Shown: positions 16,077-24,236, numbered from the stretch's first letter. The stretch: DNA of 30,418 nt from Peptococcaceae bacterium BRH_c23 (GCA_000961805.1 LADV01000343.1:1-30418), one strand, 5' to 3'. Numbers and translations: made by a program. The notes: generated by a model from the letters alone, not told the origin.

Positions 16077-16712
16077 CTTGGACGCCAGAAGTCTCTTGCA
16101 AAGTTCTACAGCTGAGCCGGCATCTGCTCCATAACCGTCCGCACCAATGGTGTCAGCATATTCCTGAGAAACGGGAGCTCCACCAATAATTACTTTCACT
16201 TTGTCTCTGAGCTCCTCTTCTTCCAACATTTCAATAATGTCTTGCATAGCAGGCATCGTTGTGGTTAACAGCGCGGACAGTGCTAAAATATCAGGTTCAT
16301 GCTCAATAATGGCATCAATAAAGTCTTCAGCTGAGACATCGACTCCCATGTTGATAACTTCCAGCCCGCCACTTTCGATCAGCATACCGACTAAGTTTTT
16401 GCCGATGTCATGAAGGTCTCCCTTAACAGTGCCAAGCAGAATTTTGCCTTTGCTTTTTTGGTCAGCAGCGGCAATTAACGGTTTCACCAGTTCCAGACCG
16501 CTACTCATACTTTTTGCAGCCATGAGTACCTCTGGAACATACATATCCCCAGCCTTGAAGCGGACACCTACAACGTTCATACCAGCAATTAAGCCTTCGT
16601 TTACGATTTCCAGTGGATTGTTACCCGCTGCAATCAGGGCCTTAACCTGATCCAAAACCTGATCTTTTTGTCCCTCGATAACACTTTTTGCAAGATCCGC
16701 ATAGTTAGCCAT
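16074..16712 (-). CDS. mttC: Corrinoid-binding methyl carrier protein MttC
   Basis: 212 residues. It carries the methyl group from MttB on a B12 cofactor. The N-terminal helical methionine-synthase-like cap domain (about 1-85) is followed by a B12-binding domain (about 88-212). The base-off signature Asp99-x-His101-x-x-Gly104 lies in GTVKGDLHDIGKNL, with SALLTTTMPAMQDI and GGAPVSQEYADTIGADGYGADA later. Start ATG 16712 follows GAGGAGG; the longer reading from 16754 has no family support. It lies between pylSn and mttB. The MttC/MtbC/MtmC families are hard to separate by sequence; neighbouring mttB decides the name. Confidence 0.93.
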   Translation of the reverse strand: MANYADLAKSVIEGQKDQVLDQVKALIAAGNNPLEIVNEGLIAGMNVVGVRFKAGDMYVPEVLMAAKSMSSGLELVKPLIAAADQKSKGKILLGTVKGDLHDIGKNLVGMLIESGGLEVINMGVDVSAEDFIDAIIEHEPDILALSALLTTTMPAMQDIIEMLEEEELRDKVKVIIGGAPVSQEYADTIGADGYGADAGSAVELCKRLLASK

Positions 16713-16779
16713 TCCTAATTTTCCTCCTCTTTTTAGGTATTCATAACAAACCAAAAATCTGATTTAGCCCACTTACCTG

Positions 16780-16795
16780 TGCAAACCTCGCGCCC
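16780..16795 (-). promoter_or_regulatory. Weak -24/-12-like sequence upstream of mttC
   Basis: Minus strand GGGCGCGAGGTTTGCA keeps the GG and GC cores at correct spacing but departs from TGGCAC at two positions. No UAS copy was found nearby. It may be inactive, with mttC-mttB transcribed from the pylB promoter. Confidence 0.3.
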
Positions 16796-16919
16796 CAGGT
16801 AATGGTCTTAATAATAAAGCCCGCCTACCGCCAAAGGTAAGAACAAGCATTATCAACTAAAGTAACCTTCTATACAAACACTGTTCTTTTCTGAGCCTTA
16901 AAAACAGTTGAATTAGAAT

Positions 16920-17240
16920 TTATAAACGGGACCCGTAGTTTTGGTTGACAAATGTTGCTGAGTATTTTACCAATTTCCAGTTCGGAATTTTGCATGTACC
17001 GCAAGCCCTAAAGAACAATTTGTTTCTAAGGCAACGAGCAGCCCGGCTATTTTTAGAATTGTAAATCATGAATGATTCATTGCAATGAGTTATGATTTCG
17101 GCGCGATTCCCTCTAATCGTCATGCTCTTAATACCATGCAACGTCCCACTTTTTGAAGGCCATAATTTGAGCTTCTCAACAAACTTGAAGAAATCTACAT
17201 TTTTACGATAATAACGCTTTTTTGACGAATCTACCGACAT
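16920..17240 (-). CDS. pylSn: Pyrrolysyl-tRNA synthetase N-terminal (tRNA-binding) protein PylSn
   Basis: 106 residues. Separate subunit corresponding to the N-terminal domain of archaeal PylS; it binds the body of tRNA-Pyl tightly and assists PylSc. It shares the LWPSKSGTLHGIKS, NSKNSRAARCLRNKL and CGTCKIPNWKL segments. The four expected zinc ligands are visible: His35, Cys53, Cys80 and Cys83. GGAG lies 9 bases before the ATG. It is the last of four pyl genes in this unit, 75 bp after pylD and about 200 bp before mttC. It would easily be missed as hypothetical because of its size. Confidence 0.93.
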   Translation of the reverse strand: MSVDSSKKRYYRKNVDFFKFVEKLKLWPSKSGTLHGIKSMTIRGNRAEIITHCNESFMIYNSKNSRAARCLRNKLFFRACGTCKIPNWKLVKYSATFVNQNYGSRL

Positions 17241-17315
17241 CTATCTCAACTCCAATCCATCCTAAGATTCCTGTGATTCGAGTGAAACCAACTTACTTTG
17301 CTACGCACAAGACAG

Positions 17316-18137
17316 TTACAAAACTTCCCCTAGCATAGTGGCTACTCCGATTTGCAGCGGATCATGCAGCAACCGATCAGTAAGTAGTTGCTCTACCCCT
17401 AATCCCTGCACTCCTAAGGGGATTCCAGGTGCTGCAATTTTTGTATTCTTCGAAATATACCTTAGCTCTATAACATTCTCAGCTGGACAAGCATCCACAA
17501 AAATCTGATGTCTTGCTAAGGCGCTCTCCAAGTCAGTCTCTACCTGAACGCTATAACCTAACTCTTCGATTACACCCCTCAGACGTTGACTAGCAGATAA
17601 ATCTATATCAAAAACAGTTACCAGCGCTCCATAACGGACAAGGGTTAAAGCAGCACTGTTTCCTACTGGACCAGCCCCTAGGAGCAACACGTGCTTACCT
17701 TCAAGCCCTTGGCACATGTGCTTAAGGCCTGTAACATAACCTTTACCAGTCGCATCGCCGTTATCAGACACCTTGCCTGTTTTAAGATTAATCGCTACAA
17801 ACCGATGATCGTCGGCCATGAATAAGATTTCCGCACCCTCTTGAACTGCTTCAGCAACACCCCCAGCGTCGCTGTTGTTTGTAATAACAGTCCTAAAGCC
17901 CAGATAAGTAATAATGCTGGCCACTGATTCTGAAAATCCTTCGATAATTCCCTGACCACAGGTCATGGGTACTACCGCCACAAGGGGATTCTGTCTATCG
18001 AGGTAGTCGATCTTTTTGCCCGAAGCCTGGGCAGCTATTTCCTTTAAAGTACATCCCGTCATTCTCACGAGATCGTTATTATAAACCACTAAGGTTTCGG
18101 CGATTTGGTTAATATCCTTTTCCTTAAGTCGTGTCAA
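17316..18137 (-). CDS. pylD: Pyrrolysine biosynthesis dehydrogenase PylD
   Basis: 273 residues. It oxidises and cyclises (3R)-3-methyl-D-ornithyl-N6-lysine to pyrrolysine. PylD-like N-terminal region (VVPMTCGQGIIEGFSESVASI, EAVQEGAEILFMADDHRF) precedes a Rossmann NAD-binding domain (VLLLGAGPVGNSAALTL) and the C-terminal STPGIP-like segment AAPGIPLG. Two TTG codons are candidate starts. The one at 18146 abuts the GGGAG site and overlaps the pylC stop; the one at 18137 has 9-base spacing and is preferred. There is no ATG option. Last step of the pylBCD pathway. Confidence 0.93.
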   Translation of the reverse strand: MTRLKEKDINQIAETLVVYNNDLVRMTGCTLKEIAAQASGKKIDYLDRQNPLVAVVPMTCGQGIIEGFSESVASIITYLGFRTVITNNSDAGGVAEAVQEGAEILFMADDHRFVAINLKTGKVSDNGDATGKGYVTGLKHMCQGLEGKHVLLLGAGPVGNSAALTLVRYGALVTVFDIDLSASQRLRGVIEELGYSVQVETDLESALARHQIFVDACPAENVIELRYISKNTKIAAPGIPLGVQGLGVEQLLTDRLLHDPLQIGVATMLGEVL

Positions 18138-18142
18138 TATTG

Positions 18143-19333
18143 TCAACTCCCTGAAGCGCTTTTAGTATGCTTAACGCTCTCTTCATAGACTGGGTATCGG
18201 TCAAGATAATGTCGAATACCCCATTCCTTACGGATCGCTTGGATGACTGCGCAGCGCTTATTCCACGCCTCTTTTAAGTCTAAACCTGTGATTATAAGGG
18301 TTGCTGCCCACTCCGTTTTACCTGGTGAGTAGTTGGTAAGTGCTTCATCAGCTCCAAAGAAATCCGGATAAAGATAGAGCGGTCCAACACCCGCCATAAT
18401 ATGTTCGCCAGAAACTTCGAGACAGTCATAGCCTACTTGAATGTGTTCTAGAATTGCACCGCACTTTTCAATAATCTCAAAGGCAGACCAAGACTTATTA
18501 AGGACAAAGGCTTGACCGAGGATTTCTAACATGTTAATCCCAGTAGCATGATAAACTGCGATAGGAGTTTGACTGGGAAGCCGAGCATCTATTTCTAGAA
18601 CTTTCAGCTGTCCTCTATGTAATATCGTCTCAACATCCATAATTCCATTCAGATTTAAGCTCTTGGCCAAACTTAATCCGATCTGCTCAAACTCTTCCCT
18701 CAGCGAATCTGATAATTGGGCCGAACCCACAACTCGTTTGCAATCATAGACTTGATCCATCTGCAATTCTGTGATTTGTAAGACTTTATAAACTCCAGAA
18801 AAACCGATAATCTCCAGTGAATATGATGGACCTTCCAGGTATTCCTCTATGACCCAATCCTTCATACCTTTTTCAAATAAGCGGTGAAATTCTTGACTAC
18901 TCTCGAGTTTGACAACCCCCTCACTCCCACTTGCTCCAGAAGGTTTTACGATCAGGGGAAAACCACACTCCGGCCAAGGGATTGGTGCAGGTACTCCCAG
19001 GCGACCAAATAATTCATTAGACCTAATTTTCGAAGATGAGATGGCATAAGCATTCTCGTCAAACATCAAAGGCACATCGGCATATTTGGCACTTCTTACA
19101 AGACTATCTAAAGCGACTTGATTTTCTAAAGCTGGAATGATCAGATCAAAATCTTTTAGAAAAGGTATCCACTCTACAACTTTTGTGACATCAATTGAAT
19201 GAAACTGATCACAAAGTTCAGACGCCGGAACCCAAGAATTCTTATCAACTAGGACAACTTCCCATCCAGCCTTCTTGGCCAGATAGACCGCCTCAACTCC
19301 CTGAAGCTTACCCCCAACAACAACAACCCTCAT
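18143..19333 (-). CDS. pylC: Pyrrolysine biosynthesis ligase PylC (ATP-grasp)
   Basis: 396 residues. It joins (3R)-3-methyl-D-ornithine to the epsilon-amino group of lysine using ATP. The N-terminal preATP-grasp domain begins MRVVVVGGKLQGVEAVYLAK. The ATP-grasp core shows PLIVKPSGASGSEGVVKL, WVIEEYLEGPSYSLEI, and metal-binding VLEIDARLPSQTPIA. The ATG at 19333 lies 9 bases after GGGGAGGAG; an upstream TTG at 19351 is inside that site. It follows pylB by 23 bp and is closely followed by pylD, as in other pylBCD operons. Confidence 0.95.
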   Translation of the reverse strand: MRVVVVGGKLQGVEAVYLAKKAGWEVVLVDKNSWVPASELCDQFHSIDVTKVVEWIPFLKDFDLIIPALENQVALDSLVRSAKYADVPLMFDENAYAISSSKIRSNELFGRLGVPAPIPWPECGFPLIVKPSGASGSEGVVKLESSQEFHRLFEKGMKDWVIEEYLEGPSYSLEIIGFSGVYKVLQITELQMDQVYDCKRVVGSAQLSDSLREEFEQIGLSLAKSLNLNGIMDVETILHRGQLKVLEIDARLPSQTPIAVYHATGINMLEILGQAFVLNKSWSAFEIIEKCGAILEHIQVGYDCLEVSGEHIMAGVGPLYLYPDFFGADEALTNYSPGKTEWAATLIITGLDLKEAWNKRCAVIQAIRKEWGIRHYLDRYPVYEESVKHTKSASGS

Positions 19334-19356
19334 GCTAATGCTCCTCCCCAAGGAAA

Positions 19357-20463
19357 TTATGAACGATTTTGACGCTTCAGGACCCAGTCAGCATACTCAT
19401 CTCTGCTTGCCGGAACCAGCCCGTGCTGAGCTAGTACCGGAATAATTCTACTTACCGTTCGATTTCCGTCATCAATATCCAGGGATTGATTAGACACTCC
19501 AGCCAAGCCAGACTGGGGAGGAATAATCGAGGTTACAACATTAGCCCCAGCGTCAAGGCGATCCGCTAAACCCTTAAGACCATCAACATCTAAGGAAGCT
19601 GGAATCAGGCGATCCGGAAAGACTAAACGCATAATAGCGATGATTAGTAACTCTCTATATGGAGCTACCGAAGTGAAGCGGTGCATAGGAGTGCCCTCCT
19701 GCGGAACAAAACTCATAACCCGTACTTGATCCGCTCCTAAACTTTTCATAGCCTCCAGCGAATCTACCAAGTCTTCGTCCGTATCACCCACCCCAGTCAG
19801 TAACCCTTCTTCAATAAGAAAACCTAACTTGTGGGCTGACTTTTTTCCTTCCATGCGTTCAGAATAGCTTTGTCCAAGTCTTAGTTTATGATATAAATCA
19901 GGGTTATGGGTTTCTTGATAGGTAGCATACCAATCGATGCCGGCTGCCTTAAACTCGCGTAGTACCTCCTCCGAAACAACTCCTGCGGAGATCATAATCG
20001 GAATCTCTGTGCTTTTTTTAATCAGTTCTACAGTTCTTATCAAATGTTCAAAGCCTGACTCTTGTTTGTCAAAATAATACGGATCTTCTCCCATGGTTAA
20101 ATCCAACAAGTGAACTCCCGATTCCACGAGACTTAAAGCTGTTTCCATGATTTCTAAATCCGTTTTACGATATCGTTCTAGAGAGTGATTTGACTTACGA
20201 TACAGACAAAAAGCACATTCATTGCGACAATAGGTTGAGAAATAAACAAATCCGTATATAAATATTTTATCCTCAAAGTAGCGGGTCCGAAGCTGGCGGG
20301 CAACGTTAAACACTTTTGAAAGATCTGTTTCTTCAGACAACGTCAGCAAAAACAAAAGTTCGTCTCTGCTTAAAGGGTTCTCTTGAGCCGCTTTTTCTAG
20401 AATCACGTCTAACTTTGAGCTTGCACAATCTAACATCAAATCACCTTCTTTTTGTTCAATCAT
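19357..20463 (-). CDS. pylB: Radical SAM methylornithine synthase PylB
   Basis: 368 residues. It rearranges L-lysine to (3R)-3-methyl-D-ornithine. Radical SAM cluster motif Cys79-x3-Cys83-x2-Cys86 lies in FSTYCRNECAFCLYRK. PylB-typical segments are VHLLDLTMGEDPYYFD, YATYQETHNPDLYHKLRLGQS, LLTGVGDTDED and DRLIPASLDVDGLKGL. The ATG at 20463 is 8 bases after AGGAG. An alternative ATG at 20436 (GGTGA upstream) would give a less compressed leader relative to the sigma-54 start. First gene of the pylB-pylC-pylD-pylSn unit. Confidence 0.95.
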   Translation of the reverse strand: MIEQKEGDLMLDCASSKLDVILEKAAQENPLSRDELLFLLTLSEETDLSKVFNVARQLRTRYFEDKIFIYGFVYFSTYCRNECAFCLYRKSNHSLERYRKTDLEIMETALSLVESGVHLLDLTMGEDPYYFDKQESGFEHLIRTVELIKKSTEIPIMISAGVVSEEVLREFKAAGIDWYATYQETHNPDLYHKLRLGQSYSERMEGKKSAHKLGFLIEEGLLTGVGDTDEDLVDSLEAMKSLGADQVRVMSFVPQEGTPMHRFTSVAPYRELLIIAIMRLVFPDRLIPASLDVDGLKGLADRLDAGANVVTSIIPPQSGLAGVSNQSLDIDDGNRTVSRIIPVLAQHGLVPASRDEYADWVLKRQNRS

Positions 20464-20488
20464 TTCTATAACTCCTAATCTTTAATGA

Positions 20489-20504
20489 TGCAAATTCTAT
20501 GCCA
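20489..20504 (-). promoter_or_regulatory. Sigma-54 promoter of the pylBCD-Sn operon
   Basis: Minus strand TGGCATAGAATTTGCA, one mismatch to TGGCAC-N5-TTGCA, exact spacing. The start would lie near 20478, leaving a leader of only about 15 bases before the preferred pylB ATG. Confidence 0.8.
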
Positions 20505-20673
20505 AGAGATAAATATTTGTCGGCTGTTATCAGATTCTCTTTCTCGATCCCTGAAACCCACGCACACTAAGGCTATCCGCAAAACCTTACTCCATTTCGG
20601 TGGAAATAGTCGAGTATTAATTTTTAAATCTTAGTGAAAATATGGATTAATTCAAGTCCATCAGCACTCTGTT

Positions 20674-20689
20674 AAGTCATTATTAACTC
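20674..20689. promoter_or_regulatory. Putative UAS for the pylB promoter
   Basis: AAGTCATTATTAACTC, shared 6-4-6 palindrome about 170 bp upstream of the -24 box. A half-matching AAGTCC element at 20654-20669 may be a degraded second copy. Confidence 0.65.
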
Positions 20690-20701
20690 ACACAATTAAA
20701 A

Positions 20702-20719
20702 GGGTACCCTTTGGTACCC
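20702..20719 (-). terminator. Second terminator after the kinase genes
   Basis: GGGTACC and GGTACCC arms with a 4-base loop, followed on the minus strand by UUUUAAUU. Together with the hairpin at 21002-21036 it insulates the pylB promoter from the upstream operon. The other bases of 20464-21140 hold no gene that I can support. Confidence 0.6.
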
Positions 20720-21001
20720 CGAAACATAGGCAAGGATTTAGACGTCTCTCCTACCCACGAAGTTTATCTGCAAACTCCGACTTAAGTGCGCGATAATATT
20801 AGATACTACCTCCCCTAGTAACATTTTTAACTTATTATATTCTTAAGTTAATACAACCGCAATAAATATAAACCTTGCTTTAATCCATCTTGTCATTACG
20901 GATTGAATATTTGATTTATTCTTTTGGATCTCTTTCGACAGCAGGCAGGGTATCCCTAGTGATAAAGAAAAGTCTGCATCTTTATTGACTTAAATAATTA
21001 A

Positions 21002-21036
21002 GAAAGGATCCAGTGTCGATAGCACTGGACCCTTTC
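21002..21036 (-). terminator. Terminator after the choline-kinase-like genes
   Basis: Arms at 21002-21015 and 21023-21036 form a 14-bp stem with one G-U pair on the minus strand and a 7-base loop. An interrupted U-rich tract (UUAAUUAUUU) follows. Confidence 0.7.
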
Positions 21037-21061
21037 TTGACGAGATGTTTGAGGTTTTCGA

Positions 21062-21089
21062 GATATTGAGATATTGAGATATTGAGATT
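21062..21089. repeat. 8-bp tandem repeat (GATATTGA x3.5)
   Basis: Three exact GATATTGA units plus a partial fourth, in the 3' untranslated stretch after the last kinase gene. Probably slippage; no function evident. Confidence 0.75.
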
Positions 21090-21140
21090 AGAGAGGTAGT
21101 TGAGTCATATAGTTAACAAGATCCGAACCAAGAAAGAATC

Positions 21141-22094
21141 TTATTGATTCGCTTTAATAGATCGGTCTAAACTACCATTATGAATTAAGGCATACGCTCG
21201 GTTATATCGATTCAATCCATACGGCCAATACTCATCTCTCGATTTACCCATAGCGATTTGTAGTACGGCCCAATAGGCCCATAAAGTATCACATAAGAAC
21301 TTATTAATAATTAGGGAACCTAGTTGTTGCTCTGTTAATTCCCCGCCATAATACTCCTTTAAGAAAAAGCGTTCTTGTTCATCCGTGAGTTCTGCCTCAA
21401 TGGAGAGCGCTCCCAAATCAAACAAAGGATCATTCATACCGCCATATTCCCAATCAATTAAGTAGAAGTTCTTCTGATCATCCAACCAGTTTTCGCATAG
21501 TGGATCATTATGGCAAGGTGCTAAGCGCGGGGGATTATTCTTAAAGAGCACTCTGAGTTCTTCAATTTTTCCCCGCATGGTTTCTGCACCTTCATAGAAG
21601 GCAAAGTTTTTCTCTGCTAATAATTGAATATAGGTTTCGATTTCTTTTAAGGGATTAAAGTCAGAGATAAATTCTTTATTTGAGTCATGGTATTTTCTAA
21701 AAACATGTGCTGCCATACTCAAGTAGCGTGCTTCTTCTTGGAAATCCTTGATGTGTAAAGTTTTGCAATCGTCAATATACTTACACACTTGATTTCCTGT
21801 TGTTTCATCATAATAAATAATGGGCGCGCTAATTCCTATATCAGCCATAACTTGAGCATTGTGCTTTTCAGCTGGGCGATTTAAGTACTCCATTGTTCCT
21901 GCTCCAGCAAGCCTTAGCGCATAGGTTACTTCATCTATCGTAACTTTGTAGTTACTGTTCGTTAACCCACCAGGTAAAATTTCAATAACACTAATTCTCG
22001 AATTTGAAAACTTTGGGATCTCACTAATCAGTTTATAGACTCGCCCAATAGTCTCCAATGAGATAGAGGGCTCAATCAAAGTTATCTCATGCAT
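21141..22094 (-). CDS. Choline/ethanolamine kinase-like phosphotransferase, copy A
   Basis: 317 residues, APH/choline-kinase fold. Nucleotide loop GGLTNSNYKV (42-51). The catalytic Brenner motif His195-x-Asp197...Asn202 lies in PCHNDPLCENWL. Metal-binding Asp214 lies in LIDWEYGG. The PCHNDP and IDWEY wording is typical of the LicA/choline-kinase branch rather than of aminoglycoside resistance enzymes. GGAGG lies 10 bases before the ATG. It is a close tandem duplicate of copy B, about 100 bp upstream. It is the last gene of the pylT-pylSc unit, ahead of two terminators. The likely substrate is choline, ethanolamine or a related amino alcohol; this is inference. Confidence 0.85.
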   Translation of the reverse strand: MHEITLIEPSISLETIGRVYKLISEIPKFSNSRISVIEILPGGLTNSNYKVTIDEVTYALRLAGAGTMEYLNRPAEKHNAQVMADIGISAPIIYYDETTGNQVCKYIDDCKTLHIKDFQEEARYLSMAAHVFRKYHDSNKEFISDFNPLKEIETYIQLLAEKNFAFYEGAETMRGKIEELRVLFKNNPPRLAPCHNDPLCENWLDDQKNFYLIDWEYGGMNDPLFDLGALSIEAELTDEQERFFLKEYYGGELTEQQLGSLIINKFLCDTLWAYWAVLQIAMGKSRDEYWPYGLNRYNRAYALIHNGSLDRSIKANQ

Positions 22095-22196
22095 AAAACT
22101 ATATCCTCCAATGCAACTTATAGACTAATTAATCCTTTGCCCTAATTGCAACAATATATTACTAAAAGGTCTGCAGATAGTCCAAGACACTGAGCC

Positions 22197-23147
22197 CTAT
22201 TGATTAGCTTTAATTGAGCGATCTAAACTTCCATTATAAATTAAATCATAAGCTCGATTAAAGCGATTTAACCCGTACTCCCAATACTCTTCCTTTGGTT
22301 TGCCCATGGCAATTTGAAGGATAGACCAATAAGCCCATAAAACGTCGCACAGGAATTTATTAATAACGAGGGAACCCAATTGTTGCTCTGTCTGTTTCCC
22401 GCCAAAATATTGTGTTAAGAGAAATTGCTCCTGTTCTTCAGTAAATTCAGCTTCGATAGATAAGGCTGCTAAATCAAAGATGGGATCGTTCGTCCCAGCA
22501 TACTCCCAATCAATTAGGTAGAAGTTCTTTTTGTCATCCAACCAATTTACGGGAAGAGGATCATTATGACAAGGAGCCTTAGGAGGGGGGTTCTTTTTAA
22601 ACAACTCTTTAATTTCTTCAATCTTTTGGACCATTGTTTCTGAGCCTTCATAAAATCCGTAATTCTTGTCAGCAAGTAGTTTTATATAAGCATCAATTTC
22701 TTTTAATGGATTAAAATCGCAGTAAAATTCTATATTACCGTCATGATATTTCCTGAAAACTCGGGCTGCCAAAATGAGGTAATTCTCATCCTTGAAATCT
22801 TCACCATGCAACGTTTTACTATCGTCAATATATTTGCAAACCTGATTCCCAGTAGTTTCGTCGTAATAAATAATCGTGGCGCTTATCCCCATATCTGCCA
22901 TGACCTGCGCATTGTGTTTTTCAGCAGGGCGATTTATATACTCTATGGTTCCGACTCCAGCAAGCCTTACAGCATAGGTCACTTCGTCGATCGTAACTTT
23001 ATAGTTACTGTTTGTTATTCCTCCGGGTAAAATCTCAATCACATTAATTCTTGAGTTCGAAAAATAAGGGATCTCACTGATCATTTTGTAAACTCGCCCA
23101 ATAGTCTCCAAAGAGATAGCGGGTTCGATCATAATTTGTTCATGCAT
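22197..23147 (-). CDS. Choline/ethanolamine kinase-like phosphotransferase, copy B
   Basis: 316 residues, all catalytic elements intact: GGITNSNYKV loop, His194-x-Asp196...Asn201 in PCHNDPLPVNWL, and Asp213 in LIDWEYAG. By eye it is about 75% identical to copy A along the full length, highest in the first 110 residues. The ATG at 23147 corresponds to the copy A start; a TTG two codons upstream (23153) is closer to the GGGAGG site and also possible. It lies about 100 bp after pylSc. Substitutions cluster in the middle (CKTLHIKDFQEE versus SKTLHGEDFKDE) and in the acceptor-side helices, so the copies may differ in substrate. Confidence 0.85.
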   Translation of the reverse strand: MHEQIMIEPAISLETIGRVYKMISEIPYFSNSRINVIEILPGGITNSNYKVTIDEVTYAVRLAGVGTIEYINRPAEKHNAQVMADMGISATIIYYDETTGNQVCKYIDDSKTLHGEDFKDENYLILAARVFRKYHDGNIEFYCDFNPLKEIDAYIKLLADKNYGFYEGSETMVQKIEEIKELFKKNPPPKAPCHNDPLPVNWLDDKKNFYLIDWEYAGTNDPIFDLAALSIEAEFTEEQEQFLLTQYFGGKQTEQQLGSLVINKFLCDVLWAYWSILQIAMGKPKEEYWEYGLNRFNRAYDLIYNGSLDRSIKANQ

Positions 23148-23245
23148 AGACAATAAATCCTCCCATTCACTAATTGCACTTTTTTAGCATCCTACACCCT
23201 AAGTATCAAGGATTTACTGAGATTGGTAATATTGTCGATCAGCCC

Positions 23246-24079
23246 TTAAATGTTTAAGCGTACTCCGTCAAGATAAGTAAGGCTTCTTCCCATACTCTGG
23301 ACATTCTGAGATTCTTCCTTCATCATTAATAGACGTTCTAAACCAAATCCAATCCCAACCCATGGATCAATAATCCCCCACTGGTCGTCTAATACATGGG
23401 GACCCATAGCACTTGAACCTAACTCGATACCTTTAACAACATCTAAGGTATCTCCATAAACAACGGACGAGGTTAATTCCAACTGATAATCGGCAATACC
23501 GACGGTATCCATGACCAAAGATGCAAGTTCTTCCAAGCGTTGATGTCTCTGATCTTCTGGTAAACCCAGTTCTGTCAGGTTAAGCATCGTAAACTCGTTT
23601 AAATGTAGAGAACCCTTAGACTCTTTCCGGTAACAAGTCCCGACCTCGAAGATGCGTATCGGTTTTTCCCATAAACGCAATAAATCTTTCCAGAGTGTAT
23701 ATAGATTGGGCGCCAGCATAGGACGTAAACACCGCTTTGCATCAAGCCAGAATACTTGGGCAAAAAGCGGATGATCCTCAGAGACTGACATTTTAGCTAA
23801 GGATGCTTTGGAGATTATCGTCGGAGTGACCACCTGTACGAATCCTTGCTTAGTCAAAGCTTCAACGAGTTGCTGTTCGAGAAGACATATAGAGGGTCGT
23901 TTCTTAATATCCCGCAGTTCCAATAAACGCTGCTTTCCATCGAGCACCAAAAGATGTTCTTGCTCTTGAAAAGCTCTGTCGCGCGCTTGCGGAGACTCAA
24001 AACACATTTCTCGCTGGGCTTCGCTGGCATTAAGTTCTTGTAATCGTTGTTTTTGGATCGGCGTCCATGTGATGTTCAA
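23246..24079 (-). CDS. pylSc: Pyrrolysyl-tRNA synthetase catalytic subunit PylSc
   Basis: 277 residues. Class II synthetase core that charges tRNA-Pyl with pyrrolysine. Sequence is close to Desulfitobacterium PylSc. Motif 2 FEVGTCYRKES (Arg151). The pyrrolysine pocket shows Asn167 in TMLNLTELG (Asn346 of the Methanosarcina enzyme) and Tyr208 in SVVYGDTLDV (Tyr384). Motif 3 is GFGLERL (244-250). The start is TTG at 24079, 8 bases after GGAGG; the N terminus is about ten residues shorter than I recall for Desulfitobacterium. It lies 22 bp after pylT on the same transcript and is separated from pylSn by the kinases and pylBCD. Confidence 0.96.
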   Translation of the reverse strand: MNITWTPIQKQRLQELNASEAQREMCFESPQARDRAFQEQEHLLVLDGKQRLLELRDIKKRPSICLLEQQLVEALTKQGFVQVVTPTIISKASLAKMSVSEDHPLFAQVFWLDAKRCLRPMLAPNLYTLWKDLLRLWEKPIRIFEVGTCYRKESKGSLHLNEFTMLNLTELGLPEDQRHQRLEELASLVMDTVGIADYQLELTSSVVYGDTLDVVKGIELGSSAMGPHVLDDQWGIIDPWVGIGFGLERLLMMKEESQNVQSMGRSLTYLDGVRLNI

Positions 24080-24101
24080 TCAGCTTACCTCCAGAATTTA
24101 T

Positions 24102-24173
24102 TGGCGAGGAGTACGGGAGTTTCACCCGTCTACGCGGATTTAGAGTCCACGCGATCAATCCGATCTACCCCCC
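24102..24173 (-). tRNA. pylT: tRNA-Pyl (anticodon CUA)
   Basis: 72 bases with encoded CCA. 7-bp acceptor stem with G-U pairs, a 4-bp D stem (GAUC/GAUC) with a 5-base loop, a 6-bp anticodon stem CGUGGA/UCCGCG around CUCUAAA, a 3-base variable region UAG, and T arm ACGGG-UGAAACU-CCCGU. The six-pair anticodon stem, small D loop and one-base D/acceptor linker are the distinctive tRNA-Pyl features. Very similar to the Desulfitobacterium gene. Confidence 0.97.
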
Positions 24174-24220
24174 ATGTATAATGGATTCTAGAACTTCACT
24201 GGAACACGATTTTTATATTA

Positions 24221-24236
24221 TGCAAATTTTGTGCCA
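24221..24236 (-). promoter_or_regulatory. Sigma-54 promoter of pylT-pylSc-kinase unit
   Basis: Minus strand TGGCACAAAATTTGCA, perfect match to TGGCAC-N5-TTGCA. Start predicted about 35 bases before the tRNA 5' end. A tRNA gene under a sigma-54 promoter is unusual. Confidence 0.88.

Noticed and set aside
16800..16880. Terminator between pylSn and mttC (TTACC/GGTAG pairing)
   Set aside because: Stem of five to six pairs with no adjoining U-run; too weak to claim.
21062..21089. Tandem GATATTGA units as a CRISPR array or plasmid iterons
   Set aside because: Units are only 8 bp, contiguous without spacers, and no cas, rep or origin-like features are near.
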